From Acorus gramineus (lineage: Eukaryota > Streptophyta > Magnoliopsida > Acorales > Acoraceae), in the NCBI GenBank assembly GCA_030737835.1, contig JAUJYN010000023.1, forward strand, positions 2,234,201-2,298,200: a stretch of 64,000 nt of DNA, given 5' to 3'. The notes beneath the pieces are model-generated. The model worked only from the letters and a program-made list of their open reading frames with translations, did no database searches and was not told the origin of the DNA. A program made the translations under genes and the position numbers. Each line of letters starts with the position of its first letter. Positions within the stretch are counted from its first letter, which is position 1. Positions 1 to 9,989 of the stretch are shown here, piece by piece.

Positions 1-1430
1 CTCATTCCCGGCCGCCCCCAACCTGGTACCACCAGCTTATTCCCCTAGGGTAGAAACCCTTGATGACATCATCCGGAGAATCATCTTTGAGATAGGACCA
101 TCAGCCCCAAAACACATCTTCCTCCATAATAATTTACAACAAATCCCATCAATTACCCTGCCGACGGAATTCAAGATTCTAAAATACCACCGGTACAATG
201 GCTGAGGGGATCCGGACGTCCATCTAACATCCTTTTATTGGACTCCCGGCCCTTCTTGGACAACCAATCTGTCGTAAGAGACAAGTTTTTAGGTCGTTAC
301 GGTTAGAAAAGGGCTAGAGTCCCCTCCATCTCTGATTTGACTGTCAAAAAAATGAGCCCCAGAGAAGAATTTGAGCAGTATGTGTTTAGATGGCGCACTT
401 TGGTCTACAAAACTAGTATGCACTAACTAAAAGTCAAGAAATTGACATGATGCTGCAAAACTTAAATCCAGAGCTTCATACGATTCTTTCGTATGAAGAC
501 TGCACCACTTACCAACTCTTGATTGATTGCCATAATAGGATTGCCCGTTGCGCTATCCCACCCACCTCCCCATCTATCAGCAATAGGGTTGGACCACCTT
601 GGAAGGCACAAACTCTTATGGTAGAGGGGGTAACTCAAGTTTCGGCCCTCTACCCAAATGGAGCGCGAGTCCCAGATCGAGGCCCAGCTCAGAGACAGTA
701 TATGCCTGATCCTTCCGGATATGTGCTGCCTCGGCAAGCAACTTATTCAAATAATTTTACTCCTCAATCAGTAAATGTTTTGGTGCCGTAACAATGAAAC
801 CCAGCAATCCAAAATCCCGCCTTCCAAAAACCCTGTAAACCAGAATTCAGGATAAGTTATAAATGCCCTTGCCTACTCTGCTCCCCCAAGAGCATATGAT
901 CCCACTCCCAGGCGGCTCATACAGAGCCAATACAATGAAGTCTCCCTTCCTCCCTCATATGGACTCAGGTGGTTTGGTAAAAGGGACAATTACCACCACT
1001 TCCAGAAATATTAGCCAATATCTTTAAGGTTTTGATGGAAACTAATAGCATTTCTCTCCCTATATCCAAACCTTCACCCCCTGGTACCAGCACCGGTCGT
1101 TATTGCCCATATCATCAACAAAATGGTCACACCATTGAGCAATGCTTTGTTTTTAGGGACTTTGTTTATGATCTTAATGATGACAGGTGCCTCGACTAGG
1201 GCATGATCAAAGGTCATTTGAACAGGGGCAACCCCCCATGAAATTGCAAAACCACTTGGCATTCATTCTAATCCAATGCCATATCACAATCTAGCCTCCA
1301 CCTCCAAAATCCACTCCATAAACGAGGTAAAAAAAGGGGGGCATCCTTCACCGGTGCCAAGCAGTTCAGTAGCTCGATAGACAACATTTCATCCGTGGAA
1401 TCCTCTGAAGAAGGAAGGGAAGAACCCTCC
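1..1430 (+). mobile_element. Tat/Ogre-like Ty3 gag remnant, left part
   Basis: This is a decayed retrotransposon interior read on the plus strand. Gag-like text appears around 340-560 (EFEQYVFRWR, then MMLQNLNPELHTIL) and a knuckle-like motif near 1096-1180 (RYCPYHQQNGH followed by EQCF and DFVYDLND). That motif is the pattern I associate with Tat/Ogre-lineage gag proteins. It has many breaks and is a fossil. An acidic stretch near 1385-1430 appears to continue at 35004, across the B1 insertion. The left end lies outside the window. Lineage is inferred from motif recall only; another Ty3 lineage is possible. Confidence 0.6.
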
Positions 1431-2738
1431 TGTTATGCCTGTGTCATTTGGAGCCATTTCGGTTAAGCCTTGGTCAAATCTGGGTCATTCAGGGCCTTTT
1501 CTTTTTTTCGGTAGGAGTCGCTAAAATTTTGGCTTTTAGCCACCTGCGGGAGTTAGAGCACTCTGATTGAAAATCTAACTGCATATTATGGGTCCTGGTA
1601 CCGTTTAGTACTACCCATAAAAATTTCATCGAATTCCGGTAACATTTTGAAAAATATGCAGTTCCGAATCGCATCCGGTGTCACGCCCCAGGGCGGCCGT
1701 CCCCGAGACGTGGCAACAATGAAATATCAGCTATCAATACCTGAGGTCAATAAAGACTCCCACAACAACACACAAGGTGGCAAAGCAAGGATAATGATAA
1801 CTGACTGAAAAGCGGAAGCATAATATATAAACAATGTCTGTAAACCAAAAACATTATTACAGATTCGAATACACAATCACTATCATGTGAGATCCAAGTC
1901 TAGACCAAATAAAATACAACCTATGCCACATGCATGATTTACAATACATAAAATGACTCTAGGTGTTATATATGTGTCACTTTTAACCTACTGGTAACCG
2001 TTGGAGCGTTCTGGCAGTTTTTCAACTTTGTCCTTTTTCGATCAGAACCGCTAAAATTTTGGACTTTTAGCTATCATCCTGAGTTTGAGGACTCCGATTG
2101 AAAATCTAACTGCATATTATGTGTCCTGGTACCATTTCAAGCCACTCACGAAAATTTCATCGAATTCCGGTAACGTTTCAGAATTTCACAGTTCCGAAGC
2201 GTATCTGGGTTTTGACCGAGCGAGAAGTTATTGGGAGACTTGACTTGGTCAAATGTTGGCCCATGACTTGGCCAACTCCTTTGTTTTCTAGTGTGGTTGG
2301 GTTGACCCAAGTCAAAGTGCACCTAAACCTAGCCTAACCCAAGCCTAAACCTAATTAGGGCTAAGTTAAGTGGGTGTGAGAGTGTGTGGTGTGTGTGTGA
2401 GCATAAATAAATCCCACAACCACATTAAAGCCCTCCCCTATTCATCATCTTCTCCACCAAAACCTCTCTCTCCCTCTCTTTAATCCCCCCTTTTGACCTA
2501 GCTAAGGGGGTTGAATCAAAAAAACCTAAGAAGAGAAAAGATAGGTGAGGACCCGATCTATCCATCCATGGTCTCGGATTCGAGTTCCCTCTTGTGTGAC
2601 CCCCTCTCATGGCCCCTTTTCTCCTCAGTTTTCAGCCATTTTTAGGGCTGAAGGAGGGCTTGGTGGTGGTGGCCTTGGAGGTGGTGTTTCGGTGCGCGAA
2701 GAGCACCCGATCTCCTCCCCTTCCTTTCCTCTCCTTGG

Positions 2739-3393
2739 GTGAGTCTCCTTTCCTTCCATTCTTGTTTAGATGCATGTTAGGAGGTGTTTTTGGGTGTGCA
2801 TGGGTGTTGGGGAGTTGGAGGGGGCTGTTGGGGGCGGTTGGAGGTGTTAGGGTTGGCTCGGGTGCATGCGGGCTTAGCGGCGCGCGCAGGCGGGCAGGCG
2901 CAGGCGGCAGGCAAGCAGGCAGGGCAGGCTGGCAGGCGCGCTGTCAGGCGAGCTGCCAGGGAACGCGCGCGTGCGCACAAGCGTGCGCGCGGGTGCTGCG
3001 CAAGGGGCGCAGTACGCAGGGCGAGCGGGCGGTGTGCGGTTGCTGCGCAGGGGGCGCAGTGCGCGCAGGGCGAGCGGGGAGTGCGTGCGGGCGCTGCGCT
3101 GGGGCGCAGTGTGCGCGGGTGCATCCGGGGCTGGACGCGCGGTGAGCACGGCGCGCGCGTGCGTGTGTGTCCGAGCGTGCGGTGTGTCTGGGCGCGCGGG
3201 CTGGGGCGCGGCTGTGCGCCCAGGGCGGGTGGCCGTGCGTATGGCTGCCCGGGGGTTCGGGAGTGAGTCGGGGTACTCGGGCTCGCGTGCGTACGGGCCG
3301 TATGTACGCTTGTCCGAGTGTTGGGTATTTTTTTGTGTATTTTTGTATGTATTTGTGTATTTTACTCACCGTGTTGAATACCCTGTCTTGCAG
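2739..3393 (+). other. Putative LTR leader intron 1 in A1
   Basis: TTGG then GTGAGT forms a good donor at 2739, and CTTGCAG ends at 3393. The 655-bp tract between is extremely GC- and CpG-rich for most of its length. The same donor and acceptor positions recur in other copies. Splicing is inferred from sequence only. Confidence 0.5.
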
Positions 3394-3429
3394 ATCTTGA
3401 CGGACGGTCACGCGACGACCCGGGTATTG
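3394..3429 (+). other. Conserved 36-nt putative microexon, A1
   Basis: It starts ATCTTGACGG, directly after TTGCAG, and is followed directly by GTGAGT. Its length and both splice motifs match the other family A LTRs. Confidence 0.5.
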
Positions 3430-3795
3430 GTGAGTGGGACAATCCAACCCAGTAGGGAGGCGCTATATGCACTTGGGCGTATACCGTCCTCCCCTGGGGA
3501 ACCATAGTTTAATATTAACTTGTATAATATGTAATCTATGCAAGCATGATTAGTATGTAGTATGCATGCCACCCTAGACCTTGTATGTTAGGGACTTGCA
3601 CCCTTAGGATATGTGTAAGAGCCATGCATCCTGACACCATGTTTCATGCTAGGAAAGCCTCGACCTATGCATGTGTCCTATTAGTTTAATTTATTAAATT
3701 AAATGCGAACTTATGGTATTTTGCATGCCTTAGTAAGTATTATAACCTGGTAGTTATTATATATGTTCCCCGCATCTTGGTTATGCGCCCTGGAG

Positions 3796-3811
3796 GAATT
3801 CTGAAGAATTC
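3796..3811 (+). other. GAATTC-N4-GAATTC hairpin block
   Basis: Two GAATTC hexamers are separated by four bases and so can pair. The same block occurs at 8916-8931 and, with small variation, in most family A and B LTRs (for example near 21704, 24336, 26935 and 50683), always after a CGCATC...TTATGCGC stretch. Confidence 0.5.
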
Positions 3812-4251
3812 ATGACATTAGTAGAGTCTCCCTTCTCTGGATTAAGGGGCCTTGCGAAGTCAGCGTTGAGACCCGGGCTAGGGTACTCCGTGTTCCTTGT
3901 TTGGTTGTCAAGATATCCTATATCGGGACCTCATGGTGCCCTCCCAAGGTTTATTTTCTTCAGTTAAGGAATACCGCGGATCCAAGTGGATCGTGTACGT
4001 GTGGATAGGCTGTTTTTGTTCCCTTCGTTGGATCCGTATAGAGACTGCCCCCGCGTTAGACAGGCCTTCCTCACAGAGGGCTCCCATCAGTAGGCACCTC
4101 CTGATTTGGGTTCGGACTGTGCCGAATTGTGGGAGTAGACCAGGCGGCCTACGGAGTGGAGGAGAGACTATCGGTGGACCAAGGGTGATTAATAGCCTAG
4201 TCAGTCCCAATAGACCATGTCACCTTGTTAGTGGGTGAGGGTGAGGGTGTG

Positions 4252-4276
4252 GTGGGTCGGTGATGTTGCGACCCAC
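4252..4276 (+). other. LTR hairpin, arms GTGGGTCG / CGACCCAC
   Basis: A perfect 8-bp stem with a 9-nt loop lies just after a GTGAGGGTGAGGG tract. Equivalent hairpins in other copies keep pairing while changing sequence; see the finding on covariation. Confidence 0.6.
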
Positions 4277-6674
4277 TGGATTGTGCAGTTCCTGCCACTT
4301 TGAGGCTTCGAATAATTAATTGTGGTTAATATAAATTGTGATGCGTGGGTTGTGCTATTCACTGAGCATGTGGCTCACCCCTCGCATATATTTTTTTTCT
4401 CCAGTGTTATCTGAGTCGGATCACCAGGAGGAGCTCCCCGAGGGCTTCAGCAGTAGCGGAGCAGCGCCACATTCCGCGAGTGTTAGAGGCTATCAGCATC
4501 CCTTTTTTATTGTATGTATTGTATTCTGTGCTTGGGCACACGTTTGTATTATATTTGGATGTCATTGTATATATATTGGCTCTCACAAGACAGTTGATTA
4601 TGTATCGAGTCTGTAATATGTTTTTGAATTACAGACTCAGTCTGTTAGCTTCCGCTATTTGTGTATATATCATGTCAGCCTTGCTTTTGTCTGTGTTGTC
4701 ATTTTAGCTGTTGTTTAGAGTATGTTATTGACCTCCTGTTTAGACTATTGATATCATGTATACACTTGCCGCGTCCCGGGGACGGCCGCCCTGGGGCGTG
4801 ACACTAGGACTGCTGACAGCCTTGCACTCGCCACCCTCCGGAAGAACGCTCCACGCCCATAAGACCACGCCACAACAAAGCTCCCGCTCCACGCCCAACA
4901 CTGCCCCTGAAAAGAAACAGTATGCGAGGGGTGAGCTACAAGCTCAGTGAGTGGCTGGAAACCAATCACCATACAACAGTTCAATGCTAACACAATTCCC
5001 TTTCAAGGAAAGACATGGGTGGAAACCCATGGATAACAGGGTCACGCGGCGGTGCGACCAACCTCACCCTAACCCTCACTCCCGAAGGAAGACTCTTGGG
5101 TCTTTTGGGGAGAGACCATACCATTGGTCGAGGTGACCCGGATTACTGGTCCACACAACACTACTGGATCACCGACCTCACCCTCACCCTCACTCCCGGA
5201 GGGAGACTCTTGGGTCTCTTGGGGAGAGACCATACCGTTGGTCGACGAGACCCAGAATTACTGGTCTACACAACACTACTGGATCATCTACATCGAGATA
5301 ACTGCCCAACGATGTCTTTGAACATCGATATGCAACTATGGGAACGGACGAACCACGAATGGGTCACGCGGCGACGTGTCTTCACCTCATCCTCACCCTC
5401 ACCCTTTATAGGTGACATAGGACTTTTGGAGAGATTAGACTCCTCTACACCCTTGGTCCACCGGTAGCCCTTTCCCCGGGTAGTCACTACCTGGTATACT
5501 CCCACGATCAGTACGCTTCCGAACGCCTCGGTGGTACCTACGGATGGGAGCCCTCTGTCAAGACAGCTTTTCCAACGCCGGGAAGTTCCTACATCGGATC
5601 CAACGAAGGGGAGAACGATTCCACGCTCGCAATATCATTCGTTAGCCCTCTCCCGGGTAGCCTCTACCTGGTATACTCCCACGATCAGTACGTTTCCGAA
5701 CGCATCGGTGGTACCTACGGATGGGAGCCCTCTGTCAGGACAGCTTTAACCCGGCCCGCTTCAACACGGACGACATTGGGAGGAAACACTCCATGTTCGC
5801 AAAGCGAACCCAATGAAAAATAACTACTCTCGATAATCACATATCGATGATAGCGAATACTATTGTACTCCCACACGGTTGCGTCGCTCGGACACAAGGG
5901 GGTTGCCTCTGCTCTCATGCAGAAATAATCCCAAGGCACATAACCCAACAGGCGGTTCATATACACGCCTAGCACGGGTAGGCCTAGCTTAATGCCACAA
6001 CTACCGGTTTAACAAAACCGATAAGATAATGAATTCTCCTGAATTCCAAACGAGTGCATCGCTCGGATGCACGGGGCGATTACATCGCTAGCGCTCTAAC
6101 TCATAAGGTACAACCCGACAACGGGTCATACCACGCCTATTTCAGATAGGCCTAATTAGTTTTAACATGCGCATATATTTTATAGGAGAATTTAATCTTA
6201 GTTATGTGCATGAACCATATGCACGATCACATATCAATTAATCATAGGGATGCTCCCTAACATAGATTTACATGGGCGCAACAACTACACCACGCCCTCG
6301 AGTCTTATCGCAAGGGAATATTAGGCAGGTGCCCGTTATTAACCCAAACTTAATCATGCTGGATATTCCAATTAATATGGTGGGAGTAGTATTACAATAC
6401 CTAAGGCATGCCATATTCTATACATCAATACACATTACAGCAATACACGCCCATACTAGAGGGGCGCATGCAACACAATCATTCATACATGGATACAATA
6501 CATGTAATATAAGCCTAGCATGCAAGATATCTAACATATTATAGTCTAAGCATGGTCATACTACTTATCTATACAAGTAGTATAGCTAGGACGCCCCATT
6601 GATGCGCGACGCACGACTACGCGCGTCGAGTGCATCTCAAGAGGGGGGGGGGGGGAATGGACCAAACAACTCAC

Positions 6675-6711
6675 CTCAACCCGGGACCTCGCGCATCCCA
6701 TCCAATGAGAT
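6675..6711 (-). other. Conserved 37-nt putative microexon, B2
   Basis: On the minus strand this block follows CTTGCAG and precedes GTGAGT. It starts ATCTCATTGGATGGG and matches the family B copies at 26007 and 32537. Confidence 0.5.
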
Positions 6712-7023
6712 CTGCAAGGTAAGGGCATCAAATTTGGTGAGTAACAACACATTATAACTGTTATATATGTGTCACTTTTTGGCCTATTGGCAACCATTGG
6801 AGCATTTTTAGCAGTTTTAAAATTTTTAGTGTTTTTCGATCGGAACCGCATAATTTCAGACTGTTAGCTATCGTCTGAGCTAGAGGACTCCGATTGAAAA
6901 TCTAACTGCATATTATGTGTCCTGGTGCCGTTTTAAGCCACTCATGAAAATTTCATCGAATTCCGGCATCGTTTGCAAAAATTTCGCAGTTCCGGGGCGT
7001 ATCCGGGTTTTTAAGTCGCGCAC

Positions 7024-7033
7024 TATATAAAAG
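7024..7033 (+). promoter_or_regulatory. TATA box of the 5' LTR
   Basis: TATATAAAAG lies about 265 bp into the LTR, followed by a CT-rich pyrimidine patch at about 7075-7100, as expected for a plant core promoter. The same position is TATATAAG at 38437, TATATATAAG at 47418 and TATAAATA at 48677 and 54733 in other copies. Confidence 0.65.
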
Positions 7034-7158
7034 GAATCAAAAATATCTAAACACTATTCATCATCCCTACGACTTGCTCTCTCTCTCTCCTCTCCTCCGT
7101 TTTTCTTCCGTTTGAGCCCCCTACACCCCTCAAAACCAAAAACCTAAAGCACGGGAAT

Positions 7159-7179
7159 GTAGATCGGGTCCCGATCTAC
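7159..7179 (+). other. Leader inverted repeat (GTAGATCGG / CCGATCTAC)
   Basis: Nine-base arms surround GTC. In other alpha copies the arms extend to eleven perfect bases, GTGTAGATCGG / CCGATCTACAC (38571-38595, 47552-47576, 48811-48835, 54862-54886). A weaker form lies at 20020-20043. Confidence 0.65.
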
Positions 7180-7348
7180 GCTCCGGTGTCTTCAAATCCG
7201 AGTTCCGACGATCCTAGCCTCCCCGACCTCCCCTTTTCGTCCTCTGATTTGGCCCATTTCGAAGGCCAAGCTAGATCGGGGCGTGAGAAGGCTTTTGGGA
7301 AGGGTTTCGGCGCGTGGAGAGCCACCGGACGCCCCTTCCTCCCCCTCG

Positions 7349-8393
7349 GTAAGCTTCTTTCCCTCTCTTTTCTTGTCTAGATGATTGCTAGGGAGGGGTT
7401 TTGTGTTTGGGGGGGGGGTCGGCGGCAGTGGGGGTCGTCGGAGGGTGGTCGGAGGTGGTTGGAGGTGGTCGGGGCAGTGGGAGGGGTGGTTGGAGGTGCT
7501 CGACAGGAGGGGCACTGTCCCGGGCAGCAGGCAGCGGCGGCAGCAGCCAGGCCGCGCGTAGGCTGGGCGCGTGCGGGGATGCGCGTGCGCGCGCTGGCGT
7601 GCGTGCGCGCGGCATGCGCGCTGGTGTGCGCGGTCTGGGGCTGGCAGTGCTGGTCGTGCTGGGTATGCTGGAGGGGCTGGCAGTGCTGGCGAGTGGGCTG
7701 GTGGCCTCGGGTAGCCCAGGCGCAGGGGCTGGCAAGGCGCGCGCGTGCGTGCGCGCGAGCGTGCGCGCGGGCGTGCGCTCGGGAAGAGCGGGAGGCCGGC
7801 TAGGAGCTGCGCGCGAGGTGCTGGTCGCGCTGGTCTGCGCGCGAGGTGCTGGTCTCGCTGTTCTGGGCGCGAGGAGCTGGTCGCGCGGGGTGCTAGTCGG
7901 CGGACAGCGGCGGTGCGTGCGCGAGGTGCAGGCGGACAGTGGTGGTGCCGTGCGCGAGGTGGTGGCCGAGGTGTGCGCGAGGAGCGGTGGGGCAGGCGAG
8001 GTGTGCGCGAGGTGCTGGTCGAGCAGGGCAGTGCGCGCGAGGCGCGGCGAGGCGGCGGAGGCGCGCGCGGGGTGCGCGCGGGAAGGTGCTGCGCGCGGGG
8101 GCCGTGCGGGGTGCTCGCGGGGCGGCGCGAGTGTTTGGGGCGCTCGGGCTACTGCTGCGGGGCGCAGTGGATGCGCGGAGCCCGGGGGCGGTGCGGCGGC
8201 GTGTCCAGGCGGCGGGCAGGGGCCGGCGGAGCGCGGGATGCGCGGGCTGAAGCGCGGCGGTGCACCCGGGGGGTCGGGGGGCGTGCGGGTGGTTGCCGGG
8301 GGTGTTAGGTGTTTGTTGTGGGTTTTGGGTATTTATTGTGTATTATTGGGTATTTGTGGATTTATTCTAACCAGTTAATACCCTGTCTTGCAG
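7349..8393 (+). other. Putative LTR leader intron 1 (GC-rich)
   Basis: CCTCG then GTAAGC forms a donor at 7349, and CTTGCAG ends at 8393. About 900 bp of the 1045-bp span is low-complexity GC- and CpG-rich sequence, open in many frames by composition alone. No protein is claimed for it. Confidence 0.5.
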
Positions 8394-8429
8394 ATCCCGA
8401 CGGACGGTCGCGCGTCGACCCGATTTCCG
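8394..8429 (+). other. Conserved 36-nt putative microexon
   Basis: It starts ATCCCGACGG, is preceded by TTGCAG and is followed by GTGAGT. A second putative intron would run 8430-9484 to the acceptor TTTTCAG. Confidence 0.5.
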
Positions 8430-9313
8430 GTGAGTGGGACAACCCAACCCAGTGTGGGAGGCGCTACATGCTTTGGGCGTGTACCGTCCTCCCCTGGGGC
8501 TTATAGTTAGTATTAACTGCTGATGTAATCCATGTATGCATGATGTGTGTGTAGAATTGCATGCCACCCTAGATTGTGTGATAGGGACTTGCACCCTTAG
8601 GATTGTGCATGAGCCATGCATCCTGCCTCCTCGCTATCATGCTAGGAAAGCCCGACCTCTACATGCGTCCTATTAGTTTGATTTGTTTACTTAAATGCTA
8701 GCATAAGTGAGATTTGCATGCTTAGGGAATATATAGGGAGGGGCCTTGCGAGGTTAACATTGAGACCCGGGTTAGGGTACTCCGTGTTCCTTGTTTGGTT
8801 GTCGGGATGTCCTACATCGGGACCTCAGGTTACCCTCCCAGGGTCTTTCCCTATTCACCCCTGTATTATGATTAATAAATGCATGTTCCCCGCATACTGG
8901 TTATGCGCGCTGGTGGAATTCTGAGGAATTCAAGACATTAGGATTGTAGAGATGTGCTGTCAGCGGATCCGAGTGGATCATATGCGATGGATAGGCTGTT
9001 CTGTTCCCTTCGTTGGATCCGTGTAGAGACTACCTCAGCGTTAGACAGGTTGTCCCGTGCAGGGGCTCCCATTAGTAGGCGCCTCCTGATTGGAAGGACT
9101 GCGCTGAACATGGGAGTGGCCAAACAACCACGGAGTGAGGAGAGACTATCGGTGGACCAAGGGTAACCAACAGCCTAGTCAGTCCCAAGAGCCTAGGTCA
9201 CCTGTTGAGAGGTGAGGGTGAGGGTATGGTGGGCCGGCGATGCGACGACCCACAGGATTATGAATGGATGATTATCAACCCGCTAAGTCCCAACATCCTA
9301 GGTCACCTGTTGA

Positions 9314-9334
9314 GGGTGAGGGTGAGGGTGAGGG
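9314..9334 (+). other. G-quadruplex-prone GGGTGA repeat
   Basis: Four GGG runs are spaced by TGA, meeting the usual four-run G-quadruplex pattern. An equivalent run is at 22103-22123 in A3. Shorter versions occur in all family A, B and D LTRs. Confidence 0.6.
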
Positions 9335-9337
9335 TAT

Positions 9338-9361
9338 GGGGTTCGGCGATGAACGAACCCC
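9338..9361 (+). other. LTR hairpin, arms GGGGTTCG / CGAACCCC
   Basis: A perfect 8-bp stem directly follows the GGGTGA tract. Relative to 4252-4276, stem positions 2 and 5 have both changed on both arms, so pairing is kept. Confidence 0.6.
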
Positions 9362-9874
9362 CGGATTGTGATATTATGCCACTTGTGGCTTATGAATTGC
9401 TTAAATGTGGTTAATATGAACTGTATGCATGGGTTGTGCTATTCACTGAGCGTGTGGCTCACCCCTCGCATATTGTCTTTTCAGTGATCTCTGAGGGAGG
9501 AGCTTCCCGAGCGACTACACCGGCAGAGGGCAGCGCCGCGTCCCACGAGTTTTGAGGCCATCAGCACCCTTCTTTCTGTTGTATGTATATGTTCTGTGCT
9601 TGGGCACTTAGTTGGATTATATTTGGATTTTGTTGTGTATATATATGATGTTGGCTCTCACAGGACTTATGATTATGTATCGAGTCTGTAGTATGTTTTG
9701 ACTACAGACTCAGTCTTTTAGCTTCCGCATTTGGTGTATATATTATGTCAGCCCTGCTTTTATCTGTGTTGTCATTTTAGTGATTGTTGTGGTATATTGT
9801 TGGTTTCCTGTTACTGATATCATATATACACTTGCCGCGTCCCGGGGACGGCCGCCCTGGGGCGTGACAAAAGT

Positions 9875-9887
9875 TGGTATCAGAGCC
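9875..9887 (+). other. Primer-binding site, initiator Met tRNA type
   Basis: TGGTATCAGAGCC lies five bases past the LTR end. This is the usual plant Ty3 primer site complementary to the 3' end of initiator methionine tRNA. It is not a tRNA gene. Confidence 0.9.
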
Positions 9888-9989
9888 TGGTCCTGTCAGA
9901 GCCAAGTGTCTTCCTTTTCATAGAGATGAGTCCTAGGATTTCTATATGCGTATTCTGATCCTAGTGTCTGGTTTTCTTAGGTTGCTGAT

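Larger units (their letters stand above)
1964..4803 (+). repeat. A1: solo LTR, family A subtype beta
   Basis: The LTR runs from TGTTATATATGTGTCAC to GGCGTGACA, 2840 bp, with a perfect target duplication CTAGG on both sides (1959-1963 and 4804-4808). The undamaged target site is visible in the related LTR near 35490. Subtype beta has a promoter-proximal stretch with GACTTGGTCAA-type text and a TATA-like CATAAATAAATC near 2401, unlike the TATATAAAAG form of subtype alpha. GC-rich tract: about 2700-3290. Confidence 0.9.
6759..9869 (+). repeat. 5' LTR of the 6759 element (3111 bp, subtype alpha)
   Basis: It starts TGTTATATATGTGTCAC and ends GGCGTGACA. It contains a TATA box, a CT-rich leader, an inverted repeat, a GC-rich tract, a microexon-like block, two G-rich hairpin units (about 9181-9365) and an acceptor-like TTTTCAG ending at 9484. 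It closely matches solo LTR A3 (19621-22661). Confidence 0.92.

Noticed and set aside
7186-7348. Short LTR peptide frame (FGKGFGAWRASG-like) seen in several alpha LTRs
   Set aside because: The amino-acid text is kept, but most copies have no ATG at the start and DNA conservation explains it equally well. I treat it as leader sequence upstream of the donor.
7401-8378. Open frame of 325 codons, Gly/Ala/Arg-rich
   Set aside because: It lies in the GC-rich LTR tract, where stops are rare in all frames by composition. It overlaps other long frames on both strands and has no kept protein sequence between copies.
9875-9887. tRNA-like TGGTATCAGAGCC
   Set aside because: It is the primer-binding site beside an LTR end, with no tRNA cloverleaf around it. 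The same holds at 28477 and 51660.
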